Shown: piece after piece, positions 46,629-56,073 of the stretch
Layout: the number at the start of each line of letters is the position of its first letter
Numbering within the stretch: position 1 is the first letter of the stretch
Origin: Urinicoccus massiliensis
GTDB taxonomy: Bacteria; Bacillota; Clostridia; Tissierellales; Peptoniphilaceae
Reading direction: 5' to 3'
DNA: 64,000 nucleotides
NCBI RefSeq assembly: GCF_900120405.1
Contig: NZ_LT635493.1
Coordinates: 285,037 to 349,036, forward strand
Program-made: the position numbers and the translations under genes
The notes under the pieces: generated by a model
What the model saw: only the letters and a program-made list of their open reading frames with translations
Databases searched by the model: none
What the model was told of the DNA's origin: nothing

Positions 46629-48113
46629 TTAAGCAGCTGTTTTTGGTTGTTTACGTAAAACTGCTTCTGGTTCATGTGGCATACCGAATAGGGGTACCAT
46701 TCTGTCTAAACCAGTGAATGTTAAGATTAACAAGGATCCAACGGCTACAAAGCCCATTACGTTGTAACGGATGAAGTCCACTGGTTGGAAGTTGTAAACT
46801 GGGTAAACTGCAGATGCAATTCCAATGTAGTAGGCAATGTAAACGTGCCATGGAATTAATTGGGCACCAAATACACCCATTGCATCTCCGAAGGTTGCAT
46901 TTCTTAAACGAAGTGAATATTGATCTTCTTCACTACATTCAATGTTTTCTTCAACTAATTCACGGATAATTGGACCAACTGTTACGATTTGAGCCATTTC
47001 GTCGGCTAACAAGGCGTTACCTGCAATGGATAATACAGCGTTCCAAGTCATTAATCCACGAACTCTGTGGGATAGTTTCAATACTAGGTCAGCAAGTGGT
47101 TGGAAGGCCTTCATCTTGTTCATGACTCCACCGAAACCGGAGATCCACATCATCATTACAATAACCCAAGAACCTGCATCTGCGAAACCAGATTGAACGA
47201 TGTCTTCCAAGAATGCCGGAACACTTTCAACAGTACCGGCAACTAGACCTAGGGCCATAGCTGCAAAGATACCAAGTGCTAAACAGAAGATTGTTGGAAC
47301 CCCTGCAATAGCAATAGCTACTACGAAGATTAGGGGGATAACCATGTAAACTGGAACGCCGTCACGTACTTGTTGTAGTAGGGCTAAAGCGTCGGGACGT
47401 TTTTCAGCCAAGAAGTCTAATGTTTCTTGAGAGATGTTTGCATAGGCTTCAGCACCTGTAGCTGATTTAGCAGGAAGACCTGCAGACAATGCAAAGAAGA
47501 TAATGAATGTTGTTGCTAAACATAGGATAGACCAAACACCTTGGTAACGGATACGGTCGATAACTTCAACACCTTGGATCCCAGAGGATACAACTGTTGT
47601 ATCGGAAATTAAACCGATGTTGTCCCCGAAACCAGCTCCACCGGTGATGGCACAAACTGTAATAAGTAAGTTTCCTTCAACGATGTGGTTTAACCACAAG
47701 AAAATTGGAGCACAAGCTGCGAATGTTCCCCAGGAAGTACCTGTTGCAACAGAAAGAACTGCTGTTACAAGTAGACCAACGGGAGCTACTGTCTTTGCTG
47801 AAAGACCTGCGGATAGTGCAAGGTTAACTGTTGCAGCACCTACACCTGTTTGCATAAATGAACCAGCCATAGCATAAGCCATCATTAAAATAAAAAATAC
47901 CAATTGGATTCCGCGAACATTTTCTACGGCTGTTTCGATTGCATCTGCTGGCTTAATGCCTTCAGTGCAATAGGCTACAAAACCTGCATACATAAGAGCA
48001 AGTGGTCCTGCAATTAACATGTTGAAGCCTTCTCCGCCGCCCTTACCGGCTAATAGTAACCAAGCTAATAGGGCCACAGGACTGAGCTTAAAAATAATTT
48101 TTAGAGCTTTCAT
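46629..48113 (-). CDS. NhaC-family Na+/H+ antiporter or amino-acid permease
   Basis: 494 residues from ATG 48113, whose RBS GGAGGG lies inside two weaker upstream ATG codons. About twelve helices. Family blocks: VATGTSWGTFAACAPIFL, GDNIGLISDTTVVSSGIQG and a C-terminal DAMGVFGAQLIPW. NhaC relatives include sodium/proton and malate/lactate antiporters and the LysW group predicted to carry lysine. Given the lysine fermentation operon, lysine uptake is possible, but no lysine riboswitch precedes it. Substrate unassigned. Confidence 0.8.
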   Translation of the reverse strand: MKALKIIFKLSPVALLAWLLLAGKGGGEGFNMLIAGPLALMYAGFVAYCTEGIKPADAIETAVENVRGIQLVFFILMMAYAMAGSFMQTGVGAATVNLALSAGLSAKTVAPVGLLVTAVLSVATGTSWGTFAACAPIFLWLNHIVEGNLLITVCAITGGAGFGDNIGLISDTTVVSSGIQGVEVIDRIRYQGVWSILCLATTFIIFFALSAGLPAKSATGAEAYANISQETLDFLAEKRPDALALLQQVRDGVPVYMVIPLIFVVAIAIAGVPTIFCLALGIFAAMALGLVAGTVESVPAFLEDIVQSGFADAGSWVIVMMMWISGFGGVMNKMKAFQPLADLVLKLSHRVRGLMTWNAVLSIAGNALLADEMAQIVTVGPIIRELVEENIECSEEDQYSLRLRNATFGDAMGVFGAQLIPWHVYIAYYIGIASAVYPVYNFQPVDFIRYNVMGFVAVGSLLILTFTGLDRMVPLFGMPHEPEAVLRKQPKTAA

Positions 48114-48124
48114 CTTTCCCTCCA

Positions 48125-48230
48125 TCATAAAATATAAATAATTAAAACTAGTAAAGGTTTTCCGGTTTTGCTCGAAACCGTTCAGAAGGTAAAATCAACC
48201 CGACTTCACCTGTCCCTTTTCTCAATGCTC
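48125..48230 (-). promoter_or_regulatory. Structured leader of the NhaC-family gene, class unknown
   Basis: About 115 bases of 5' leader hold two adjacent hairpins: AGGTGAA/TTTTACCT around GTCGGGTTGA, then CGGTTT/AAACCG around CGAGC. No terminator-type T tract follows. It does not match lysine, glycine, T-box or cobalamin patterns I know. Confidence 0.4.
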
Positions 48231-48237
48231 ATGTATT

Positions 48238-48265
48238 ATTATATATAAAATCTCACAAATTGCAA
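48238..48265 (-). promoter_or_regulatory. Promoter of the NhaC-family gene
   Basis: Minus-strand TTGCAA (48260-48265), 16-base spacer, TATAAT (48238-48243). The remainder of 48266-48502 is AT-rich with nothing recognised. Confidence 0.65.
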
Positions 48266-48502
48266 TACATTTATTGATTTTTCTTTGACAAATGTTAGGA
48301 TTCTCTTTTGAACTTTTTGATCCCATGAAAAAAAGCCAAGAAAATATTTTCATAATCGTTAAGAAATTCCCATATTTAGGGGCCTGGGGCTTTTCCAAAA
48401 ATTTCTTTCCCTTTTTTTATTTTCTTAGACCCAACCTAAAAAAATTTTTTCTTTTTCTATCATATATAGGATTAAAATTATGGTCGGCCTCTTTTCTCTT
48501 TT

Positions 48503-48541
48503 GTCCATAAAAAATAGGAGCAGGTTTTCTGCTCCTAAATC
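48503..48541 (-). terminator. murI terminator
   Basis: Minus-strand TAGGAGCAG/CTGCTCCTA stem and T6 tract after the murI stop. Confidence 0.9.
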
Positions 48542-48555
48542 TTTTTTCTTGTTCT

Positions 48556-49335
48556 TTAAGAATCCCAGCCTGCCACATGGACTTTTTCGCCAAAGAGTCT
48601 TTCTAGTTTTTCCCGAAAGAGTCTCTTGTCTCCGCTGGTGTAGTAGGTTATTTTTCCAATCTTTTCCTCTTCCATCTTAACCAGGTCTGCCAGGTCCCGG
48701 CAGGTTTGGATAGCCGGGTCTATGATTTGAACCTGCCGGTTTTTTTCCTTGAAATAATCTTCCATGGCCTTTCGAGCCAGGGGAAAATGGGTGCAACCCA
48801 GGATCAGGGTGTCGTAGTCTGTTGGAAGCTGGTCCAGGTATTCCCGGACGATTTTTTGGCCGATGTAGTGGTCTGCCAGACCGTCTTCCACTGCCAGGAC
48901 CAATTGGGGACAGGCCAGGCCGTAAACTTGGCCCTGGGGATCTAAATTTTTTAAGTAGGCTTGGTAGAGGCCCCGGTCTATGGTGGACTGGGTGGCCAAG
49001 AGGGCATATTTTTTATTTTTCGATGCCTGGTGGGCCGCCTTGGCTCCCGGCTCTATCACACCCAGAACGGGACAGGGCATTTGGTTTTGCAGGAGGTCCA
49101 GGGCTGCCCCGGTGGCTGTATTGCAAGCCACCACCAGGGCCTTAACTCCGGCCTTTTGAAAGTGCCTTCCCGCCTCTTGGGCATAGGTCCTGATTTGGTC
49201 CAGGCTCTTGGTCCCATAGGGCAGGTGGGCCTCATCGGCAAAGTAAATGAATTTTTCATTGGGAAAGCATCTCTTGGCTTCCCTTAAGACAGTTAGGCCT
49301 CCCAGGCCACTGTCGTATAGGCCAATCCCTTGCAT
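48556..49335 (-). CDS. murI: Glutamate racemase
   Basis: 259 residues. Catalytic cysteines in VVACNTATGAAL and LILGCTHFPLA; substrate loop YDSGLGGLTVL at the N-terminus. It makes D-glutamate for peptidoglycan. RBS AGGAGG overlaps the end of ispE, so the two are co-transcribed. Confidence 0.96.
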   Translation of the reverse strand: MQGIGLYDSGLGGLTVLREAKRCFPNEKFIYFADEAHLPYGTKSLDQIRTYAQEAGRHFQKAGVKALVVACNTATGAALDLLQNQMPCPVLGVIEPGAKAAHQASKNKKYALLATQSTIDRGLYQAYLKNLDPQGQVYGLACPQLVLAVEDGLADHYIGQKIVREYLDQLPTDYDTLILGCTHFPLARKAMEDYFKEKNRQVQIIDPAIQTCRDLADLVKMEEEKIGKITYYTSGDKRLFREKLERLFGEKVHVAGWDS

Positions 49336-49343
49336 ATTTCCTC

Positions 49344-50141
49344 CTATAAGGCTGTTGAACAGGCCAGGACCTTTTCAAAAGTCCCCTCTAGTTTTTCCCT
49401 GGCCCGATCTCTTTGGTCTGGGCTTTTATAAACTGCGTAAAATGTAGGACCCGATCCGGACATAGAAACTTCATAGGCCCCTGTGGCTTCCAGGCTCTCT
49501 TTGACTTGGACCAATTGGGACTTGCGTCTTAGGACAGGCCCCTCCAAGTCGTTGATGGCCTGGTCTTGGATGCCCCGGTCCATGTCTTGGTCATACCAGG
49601 CATAGACTTCCGGTGTGGAAAGTGGGTAGCCGGGGTTTACCAAGAGGATGGCTTCTTCCTTCCCCTCCAGGGGTTGGATTTTTTCTCCAATCCCCCCAAC
49701 TCGAGCTGGCCGATCATAAAGGCAAAAGGGAAAGTCGGCCCCCAGGTCCAAGGCCCAGGCTTGGAGGTCTTCCAGGTCCACTTTTAAATCATAGAGTTGG
49801 TTCAGACCCTTTAAGATACTGGCTCCATTGGCTGTTCCGCCGGCTAGACCGGCTCCAAGAGGGATCCTCTTTTCCAATTGGATCGCCAGAGAAAAAGTCC
49901 TGGCCAGCTTTTTTTCTAAAAGGTCCAGGGCCTTTTTACAAAAATTATCCGGCGTCCAGGCCAGGTCCAGGTTATTACTTTCATAGACCAGGCCCCGGTC
50001 TCTCTTGGTCAGGGTGATAGTGTCCTTCAAGCTAATGGGCACCATAATGGAATCCAAATTGTGGTAGCCGTCAGGTCTTTTTCCGAGAATTTTTAAACCC
50101 CTATTTATTTTTCCTCTGCTTTCAATGACAAGTTGGTCCAT
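49344..50141 (-). CDS. ispE: 4-diphosphocytidyl-2-C-methyl-D-erythritol kinase
   Basis: 265 residues, GHMP kinase. ATP-binding motif PLGAGLAGGTANGAS and C-terminal MSGSGPTFYAVY. Start ESRGKINRGLKILGKRPDGYHNL has the KIN...L..GKR.DGYH signature. It is the phosphorylation step of the MEP isoprenoid pathway. It lies downstream of veg, as in Bacillus, but a terminator separates them. Confidence 0.95.
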   Translation of the reverse strand: MDQLVIESRGKINRGLKILGKRPDGYHNLDSIMVPISLKDTITLTKRDRGLVYESNNLDLAWTPDNFCKKALDLLEKKLARTFSLAIQLEKRIPLGAGLAGGTANGASILKGLNQLYDLKVDLEDLQAWALDLGADFPFCLYDRPARVGGIGEKIQPLEGKEEAILLVNPGYPLSTPEVYAWYDQDMDRGIQDQAINDLEGPVLRRKSQLVQVKESLEATGAYEVSMSGSGPTFYAVYKSPDQRDRAREKLEGTFEKVLACSTAL

Positions 50142-50203
50142 GGGTCCTCCAAATAAAAGTCTTTTTTATTATACCATAAGGCCCGGGCCGGGTATAGGCC
50201 ACC

Positions 50204-50243
50204 GGGCACAAAAAAAGTCCTCCCCCTTGGAGAAGAACTTTTC
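50204..50243 (-). terminator. veg terminator
   Basis: Minus-strand AGTTCTTCTCC/GGGGAGGACT stem (with one G-T pair) and T7 tract. Confidence 0.75.
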
Positions 50244-50245
50244 AT

Positions 50246-50515
50246 CTAGGAAATTTTTTTATTTTCTCCCGCCCCATCATCGTCAATAATGGTTAGTCGA
50301 ACGGTTGATGTAAGGACGTCGGAAAAGGTATAGGAAATGGTCCGCTTTCCTTCGCTGACTTCATGTTCAATATCTACGACAAATAAGCTGGAATAGACTT
50401 CCACCAAGCGTCCCCGCCGGGTGACAATTTTCTTTCGTCCCTTGTCTGCCTTTAAAATGACCCGCTTGCCTATGTGTCTTGTTAACTCTTTGCGGATTTG
50501 CTCCATCTGATTCAC
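50246..50515 (-). CDS. veg: Veg protein
   Basis: 89 residues. Small Sm-like beta protein of the Veg family: RKELTRHIGKRVILKADKGRKK, then GRLVEVYSSLFVV and YTFSDVLT. In Bacillus it is abundant and affects biofilm matrix genes. The start used is a GTG (50515) with GGGTGG upstream; an ATG at 50506 is possible. The neighbouring ispE is conserved in Firmicutes. Confidence 0.9.
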   Translation of the reverse strand: MNQMEQIRKELTRHIGKRVILKADKGRKKIVTRRGRLVEVYSSLFVVDIEHEVSEGKRTISYTFSDVLTSTVRLTIIDDDGAGENKKIS

Positions 50516-50648
50516 TGTACTACCACCCTTCTATACAATGATTTACTTCATTAGTATAACATATTTAAGGGCCGGCGTCAATAAATTTTCTATTTTAGCA
50601 TTGTCCGACTGGCTTGTCAATAGATTTTCCTAGATTTTTCTTGGGGAT

Positions 50649-51113
50649 TTAATACTTAGTCAGGTCCCTAAGTTTCTTGTTTACTTCCTTCTCCCTCAAG
50701 GCTTGACGCTTGTCATAGAGCTTTTTCCCCTGGGCCAAACCCAATTCCATCTTGACTCTTCCTCGGACCAGGTAGAGCTTTAAGGGAACCAGGGTCTTAC
50801 CCTTTTGGTCCAGGCTCTTTTTTAATTTTTGAATTTCTTTTTTGTGGAGGAGGAGTTTTCTCTTTCTCAGGGGGTCTACATTGAAGCGGTTACCCTCTTC
50901 ATAGGGGGCAATGTGCATATTTTCCACATAGACTTCATCCTTGTGGATGGAGGCATAGGCGTCGGCCAGGCTGACACTCCCCTTGCGGATGGACTTGACT
51001 TCTGTCCCTACTAGGACAAGGCCGGCCTCCAGGCTGTCTTCAATAAAATAATCATGTCTGGCCTTGCGGTTACTGGCCAGTTCATTTGTCTTTTTGGTCT
51101 TTTTTTTCGCCAA
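50649..51113 (-). CDS. smpB: SsrA-binding protein SmpB
   Basis: 154 residues from TTG 51113, giving MAKKKTKK, the common SmpB start; AGGTG lies upstream. A GTG at 51122 is the alternative. Motifs: [27 protein letters not shown] and the basic C-terminal tail ([17 protein letters not shown]). It delivers tmRNA to stalled ribosomes. The 5' end overlaps rnr by 32 bases. No ssrA gene lies nearby. Confidence 0.94.
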   Translation of the reverse strand: MAKKKTKKTNELASNRKARHDYFIEDSLEAGLVLVGTEVKSIRKGSVSLADAYASIHKDEVYVENMHIAPYEEGNRFNVDPLRKRKLLLHKKEIQKLKKSLDQKGKTLVPLKLYLVRGRVKMELGLAQGKKLYDKRQALREKEVNKKLRDLTKY

Positions 51114-53193
51114 AGGGGTCACCTACCAAACTAAAATTCACATGTCCTTTTTCTCTTTCTACGGATTCTACCCGGATTCTCAACTTCATACCCAGGTAGA
51201 ACTTGCGCCCGTTTTTAGCCAGGGCAATGTAGCGGTTCTCATCAAAAGTAAAGTGGTCTTCCAGGCTTTCATAGCCCATGTAGCCTTCTACAGTGTTCTC
51301 CAATTGGACAAAGACGCCATTGCCTGTAATTCCTGAAACCATGCCGTCAAATTCTTCTCCCAGATGGTCTTCCATATAGCCGGCAATTTTGACATCTTCT
51401 ACCCGTCTTTCAGCTTCCACAGCCAATTTTTCTGTGGCTGAAACGTGAAGGGCCACCTCTTCCAAGATGCCTTCATAGTGGTTGATCCGGTCCATACTTA
51501 GGAGGCCATGGAGGTCGTCTTTGATGATCCGGTGGATTTGCAGGTCACTATAGCGCCGGATGGGGGAGGTAAAGTGGCTGTAAAAGCGACTGGCCAGGCC
51601 AAAGTGGCCTTCCATAATGGGGCTGTACTTGGCCTTTTTCAAGCTTCTAAGAACCAGCATTTCAATCAGGGGGTATTCTATCTTGCCCTGGACAGATTCC
51701 AGGAGGTCTTGAATTTTCCCCGGTTGAATATCCTCTACCTGGTTCAAGCGGTAGCCAAAGGGCCGCATGATTTGGTTGAGGCCCAGGAGCTTTTCCTTGT
51801 CGGGCTCCTGGTGGATCCGGTAGAGGAAGGGGACCTTCATCCAATAATAGTGCTCTGCCACTGTTTCGTTGCAGAGGATCATGAATTCTTCAATCAACTT
51901 GTTGGCCCACCGTCTTTGGGCAATGGAAATGGACAGGACCCGTTCATTTTCATCCAACTTGATTTCTCTTTCTTCCATGTCAAAGTTAATGGCCCCCCGC
52001 TTGTGGCGTTTTTCCTGGAGGATTTTTGCCAATGCAAAAGCATGGTCCAGGTCTTCTTCTAGGCCGGCAAAGGAGGGATGGGGCTTACCATAATCCAGGT
52101 AGTCGCTGACATCATCATAGACCAGCCGGGCCTTGGACTGGATGACACTTTCGCAAATCTTGTGTTTTTTCACCCTACCCTTTAGGTCTACGTCCATAAT
52201 GACACTTAGGCAGAGCCGGTCCACATGGGGGTTGAGGGAGCAAATCCCATTGGACAATTTCTTGGGCAGCATGGGGATGACCTTGCTTAAAAGATAGACG
52301 GAATTGCCCCGGGTGTAGGCGTCCTTGTCAATGGCCCGGCCTTCTTTGACATAGTGGGCCACATCGGCAATGTGGACTCCCAGCCTATAGCCCTTGTTTG
52401 TTTTTTCAATGGAAATGGCATCGTCAAAATCCTTGGAATCGGCCCCGTCAATGGTAAAGATTTTTTCCCCTCTTAGGTCCAAGCGGCCCTGGCAGTCCCT
52501 GGGGTCCACTTCTTCCTGGACTTCCCGGGCATATTTCAGGGTCTTTTTGGAAAAATCCATAGGGATGTCCATTTCTTTTGCAATGGCCAAAATTTCCACT
52601 TGGGGGTCGTTTTTGTGGCCTAGGATTTCCAGGATCTTGCCTTCGGGCTTCCGGTCATTGTCGGGCCAGCTGGTGATTTCCACCACGACCTTTTCCCCAT
52701 CCTTGGCACCATTGACTTGTTTTTTGCCAATGTAGATGTCTCTGGAATAGTGGTGGTCGTCTGGGCGGACAAAGCCGAAATCTTTTTTGGACCGGTCAAA
52801 GGTCCCTACCAACTTCTTCCGGCCCCGGCTCAGGATCCGAACCACCTGGCCCCGGCGGCTTTTTTCATCCACCATCTTAACCAGGACCTGGTCCTGGTCC
52901 AAGGCCCCGGCCGTATCTGCCCGATCAATATAAATATCTTCCAGGTCTTGGTCGATAGGCAAGACAAAGCCGAACCCCTTTTGATTTCCTTGAAATTCCC
53001 CCTTGATCCAATGGTCATCTTCAAGGCATTGGTAGCGGTCTTTTTTGGTCCGACTTAACCTTCCTTGGTCTTCCAATTTATTCAAGAGCTTTCGCACTTC
53101 CTTGCGCATGGGTCCATCTACTTGGAAGTGGCTGAAGATTTCCTTTTCAGTTTTGGGTTCTTTTAAATAATCTAACAGCTTGTCTTCTATCAA
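51082..53193 (-). CDS. rnr: Ribonuclease R
   Basis: 703 residues. N-terminal winged helix (1-65), two cold-shock-like domains ([19 protein letters not shown]), the RNB nuclease core with metal-binding aspartates in [14 protein letters not shown] (near 260), [12 protein letters not shown]-type block ([16 protein letters not shown]) and a C-terminal S1 domain ([15 protein letters not shown]). It is a processive 3'-5' exonuclease that partners SmpB/tmRNA in trans-translation. Adjacent to smpB, the common arrangement. Confidence 0.96.
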   Translation of the reverse strand: MIEDKLLDYLKEPKTEKEIFSHFQVDGPMRKEVRKLLNKLEDQGRLSRTKKDRYQCLEDDHWIKGEFQGNQKGFGFVLPIDQDLEDIYIDRADTAGALDQDQVLVKMVDEKSRRGQVVRILSRGRKKLVGTFDRSKKDFGFVRPDDHHYSRDIYIGKKQVNGAKDGEKVVVEITSWPDNDRKPEGKILEILGHKNDPQVEILAIAKEMDIPMDFSKKTLKYAREVQEEVDPRDCQGRLDLRGEKIFTIDGADSKDFDDAISIEKTNKGYRLGVHIADVAHYVKEGRAIDKDAYTRGNSVYLLSKVIPMLPKKLSNGICSLNPHVDRLCLSVIMDVDLKGRVKKHKICESVIQSKARLVYDDVSDYLDYGKPHPSFAGLEEDLDHAFALAKILQEKRHKRGAINFDMEEREIKLDENERVLSISIAQRRWANKLIEEFMILCNETVAEHYYWMKVPFLYRIHQEPDKEKLLGLNQIMRPFGYRLNQVEDIQPGKIQDLLESVQGKIEYPLIEMLVLRSLKKAKYSPIMEGHFGLASRFYSHFTSPIRRYSDLQIHRIIKDDLHGLLSMDRINHYEGILEEVALHVSATEKLAVEAERRVEDVKIAGYMEDHLGEEFDGMVSGITGNGVFVQLENTVEGYMGYESLEDHFTFDENRYIALAKNGRKFYLGMKLRIRVESVEREKGHVNFSLVGDPFGEKKDQKDK

Positions 53194-53202
53194 TCTTGCC
53201 TC

Positions 53203-54366
53203 CTATAGTTTGGAACCAAAACCTGACCTTTGAAATAAGTTACTTTCGTAGGAATAGATAATTTGGTCCCTTTCCCTTTTCTTTTCTTCTGCAATGTCGA
53301 TAATCCGGTCCAGGAGGTCTTTAAAGGACAGGCCCGCTTCTTCCCAGAGGTAGAAGGCCATGCTCCCGGGTTGGGTGTTGATCTCATTGAGGTAAACTTG
53401 GTCCCCTTCCATCATAAAGTCAATCCGAACCACTCCGGCACCATCAATGGCATCCATGGCAGACCGGGCCATGGTGTGGATGGCTTCCAGGACCTTTTCT
53501 TCAGGAACCACGATATTTCGCCCTCCCTTGCCGGAAGTTTTTCCCCCGGCCTTGTTGTTGGAGTGGATGTATTTTTCATCAAAGGTCAAGAGGTCGTTGA
53601 GGCTCTTGGGCTCTTCAATGGGGCTTAAGTCATAGGTCCCATTGGCCCCTAAAACAGAAATATTCAGTTCTCTAAGATGGTCCACAGCATGCTCAATGAC
53701 CACTTTTTTGTCATAGGACAAGGCCAGGTCTACAGCAGCTTCCAGATCTTTTTCTTCCTTGACCTTGGAAATCCCAATACTGGACCCCAGGGTGGAGGGC
53801 TTCACCATAAGGGGGTAGCCAATTTTTTCAATTTTTTCCACGACTTGGTCCCGGTTTTCCTTCCAGTCCCTTGCCTTAAACCAAGTATAGGCCACTTGTT
53901 GGATGCCACAATGGCTAAAGCGTTCCTTCATCAGGACCTTGTCCATCCCCAGGACTGACCCCGGCACCTGGCAACCTGTATAGGCCACAGACCATTGTTC
54001 CAAGAGCCCCTGCATGGACCCGTCTTCTCCGTTGGTCCCATGGAGGGCATTGATGATGCAGTCAATTTTTCTTTCTTCTTCCACCAGCTGGTCTCCCTTT
54101 AAAAGACCTCCCTTTTGCCTTTGCAGGTGGAACAAGGAGGGGATTCCGGCCTTAAAATAAACCGGATAGGCCTGGGAAAAATCTTGGTTTTTAAAAGACT
54201 TGAAGTCCTTTAGGCTCTCTCCCCCCAGCCATTGTCCATCTTTTTTTACATAAATGGGAACCACACAATAGTCCTTGCTCAAGTTTTCCATGACTTGAAC
54301 CCCGGTAATAACACTCACTTCATGTTCGACACTTTTGCCGCCAAACAAGACTCCGATTGTTTTCAT
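53203..54366 (-). CDS. D-alanine--D-alanine ligase family protein (divergent)
   Basis: 387 residues, ATP-grasp fold. Motifs: LFGGKSVEHEVSVITG, LHGTNGEDGSMQGLLE, KPSTLGSSIGISKV and VRIDFMMEGDQVYLNEINTQPG. The end differs from standard Ddl: after INTQPG comes SMAFYLWEEAG rather than the usual FT..SMYP. The omega-loop region DEKYIHSNNKAGGK is also atypical. It probably joins two D-amino acids or a close analogue. It lies in one operon with rnr and smpB, and a terminator separates it from the MurF-like gene upstream. Normal Ddl function remains possible. Confidence 0.82.
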   Translation of the reverse strand: MKTIGVLFGGKSVEHEVSVITGVQVMENLSKDYCVVPIYVKKDGQWLGGESLKDFKSFKNQDFSQAYPVYFKAGIPSLFHLQRQKGGLLKGDQLVEEERKIDCIINALHGTNGEDGSMQGLLEQWSVAYTGCQVPGSVLGMDKVLMKERFSHCGIQQVAYTWFKARDWKENRDQVVEKIEKIGYPLMVKPSTLGSSIGISKVKEEKDLEAAVDLALSYDKKVVIEHAVDHLRELNISVLGANGTYDLSPIEEPKSLNDLLTFDEKYIHSNNKAGGKTSGKGGRNIVVPEEKVLEAIHTMARSAMDAIDGAGVVRIDFMMEGDQVYLNEINTQPGSMAFYLWEEAGLSFKDLLDRIIDIAEEKKRERDQIIYSYESNLFQRSGFGSKL

Positions 54367-54493
54367 ACTTCCTCCTAAAAATATAGACTTTCTACCTTTT
54401 ATTTTATCACACTCCGGTCCTGAGCGTTTGCTTTTATGGAAAGTTTTGTAAACTTTACCAAGTCCTTCCAGAACCTTAAATCTTTTTTTAATT

Positions 54494-54523
54494 TTATAAA
54501 AATCCCCAGGCTTAACCTGGGGA
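54494..54523 (-). terminator. Terminator of the MurF-like unit
   Basis: Perfect CCCCAGG/CCTGGGG stem with TTTTTAT tail on the minus strand. Confidence 0.88.
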
Positions 54524-54530
54524 AGACTTC

Positions 54531-56063
54531 CTAGACTTCATTGTAGCTGTCGGGTAGGTCATTTTCAATTAAAACCACATCTCCAGGCCCTGTTAGGTGG
54601 GCAGAAATTTGGGTGGCTTCATCCAGACTTTGGGCAACAAAGAGCCGGTCTTGGGGGAAGCCTGCTCCCTTTAGCCCCCTTTGGATGGGTTGGGTCCGCT
54701 TTTCCCCTACCAGGATGCAGTAGTCCACAACTTGGGCAATTTCTTGACCCAATTTTTCATTTTCCTCTTCTTCTATGTCGCCTAATTCCACCATGCCGGG
54801 AGTGATGATGATTTTTTTAACATCTTGGAAGGCTCCTAGGACTTCCAGGGCTGCCCGGGCCCCAAAAGGGTTGGAGTTAAAGGCATCGTCAATGACATTG
54901 ACCCCACTGGGGCCTTGGATCAATTGGAGACGGTGTTCCACAGGTTGAACTTTTCGGATCCCCGCTGCAATTTGGTCTGCTGTCATCCCCAGGCTGTAGG
55001 CAATACAAGCCGCCGCCAGAAGGTTGGAAATATTGTGCTTACCCAATAAAATGGTTTCGCACAAGACAGGGTCTTGACCTGGCAGGTGGAGTTGGAAGCT
55101 GGACCCCAGGGCCCCAACTTGGATTTGGTCGGCAAAGACATCCAGGTCTTGGTCCAAGTCCATTCCATAGCGGATGGTTTTTCGGTCACAGCCATCAGCC
55201 AATTCTCGGACATAGGCATTGTCTACGTTAAAGATGGCCACCCCGTCTTGGGGCAGGGCTTCAATGAGTTCGTACTTGGTTTTTTGAATGTTGGCTATGG
55301 TTTTAAAGAGGTGCATGTGGGTGGGACCAATGGCTGTAATGACCCCAATAGTGGGCTGGACCAGGTCGGCCACCTCTTTAATTTCTCCCGGTTCCTTGGC
55401 CCCCAATTCCGCCACAAAGACCTCCTTGTTTTCTGTCAGGTCATTGTTGATGACCTTGGATAGTCCCATGGGGGTGTTAAAGGAAGAGGGGGTGGTTTGG
55501 ACCTTAAAGGCCTCTTCCAGGATGGTGGCTGTCATAAACTTGGTTGAGGTCTTACCAAAAGACCCAGTAATTCCCACAACAGACAGGTCCTTCCGGGCCC
55601 TAATCTTTTCCTTGGCGGTATCGTAAAAGCCCTGGTTGATTTTGTTTTCCAGGGGCAGGTTGAGTTTGGCTGCCAGGATAATCCAGTGGAATTGGCTAAA
55701 GGCGAAAACCCCCAGGCAGAGGGGATAGAAAAACAGCCAGAAAAAATACTTGTAGAGGAAGATGGACAAAACCAAGAGACTCGCCAGGACCAGGAGGATG
55801 GTTTCCAGGTGCCTTTTATGGAGTCTTTTTGCCCGGTCTGTCCAAACCAAGGGGGTCTTGTTTTGGCTGCTGGAAATTTTAAGGGCAAAGTTAAAAGCCT
55901 TGTTGTCCTTGAGCCAAAGTTGATAGTCCCGGGGTTGGTAGCCTTCCAATTGCATCATGTGCAGGGGGTCGGGGCTATTTTTTTGAATAATATAGTAAGT
56001 AAGACCGGCCAAGCCCCCGTAATAAACCAGGTATAAGAGGCCGAATAAAAGTTCTTTCTCCAT
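54531..56063 (-). CDS. Membrane-anchored MurF-like Mur ligase
   Basis: 510 residues. The N-terminus has a transmembrane helix (LFGLLYLVYYGGLAGLTYYI), a short cytosolic part, then two more helices around residues 88-133. A Mur ligase core follows: P-loop GITGSFGKTSTKF (near 165), HN in LGKHNISNLLAA, and DDAFNSNPFGARAAL, the MurF signature. Standard MurF is soluble and starts with a UDP-MurNAc-binding domain, which is missing here. It probably joins a D-amino-acid dipeptide to an unknown membrane-linked acceptor. It is co-transcribed with the upstream alpha/beta hydrolase (10-base gap). Confidence 0.82.
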   Translation of the reverse strand: MEKELLFGLLYLVYYGGLAGLTYYIIQKNSPDPLHMMQLEGYQPRDYQLWLKDNKAFNFALKISSSQNKTPLVWTDRAKRLHKRHLETILLVLASLLVLSIFLYKYFFWLFFYPLCLGVFAFSQFHWIILAAKLNLPLENKINQGFYDTAKEKIRARKDLSVVGITGSFGKTSTKFMTATILEEAFKVQTTPSSFNTPMGLSKVINNDLTENKEVFVAELGAKEPGEIKEVADLVQPTIGVITAIGPTHMHLFKTIANIQKTKYELIEALPQDGVAIFNVDNAYVRELADGCDRKTIRYGMDLDQDLDVFADQIQVGALGSSFQLHLPGQDPVLCETILLGKHNISNLLAAACIAYSLGMTADQIAAGIRKVQPVEHRLQLIQGPSGVNVIDDAFNSNPFGARAALEVLGAFQDVKKIIITPGMVELGDIEEEENEKLGQEIAQVVDYCILVGEKRTQPIQRGLKGAGFPQDRLFVAQSLDEATQISAHLTGPGDVVLIENDLPDSYNEV

Positions 56064-56073
56064 CTTCTTCTCC

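Noticed and set aside
48129-48236. Lysine riboswitch before the NhaC-family gene
   Set aside because: The core lysine-aptamer blocks (ACTGTCA, GGAGAGCTA) are absent.
50521-50648. tmRNA gene next to smpB
   Set aside because: The gap is 128 bases and lacks tRNA-like ends and a tag frame.
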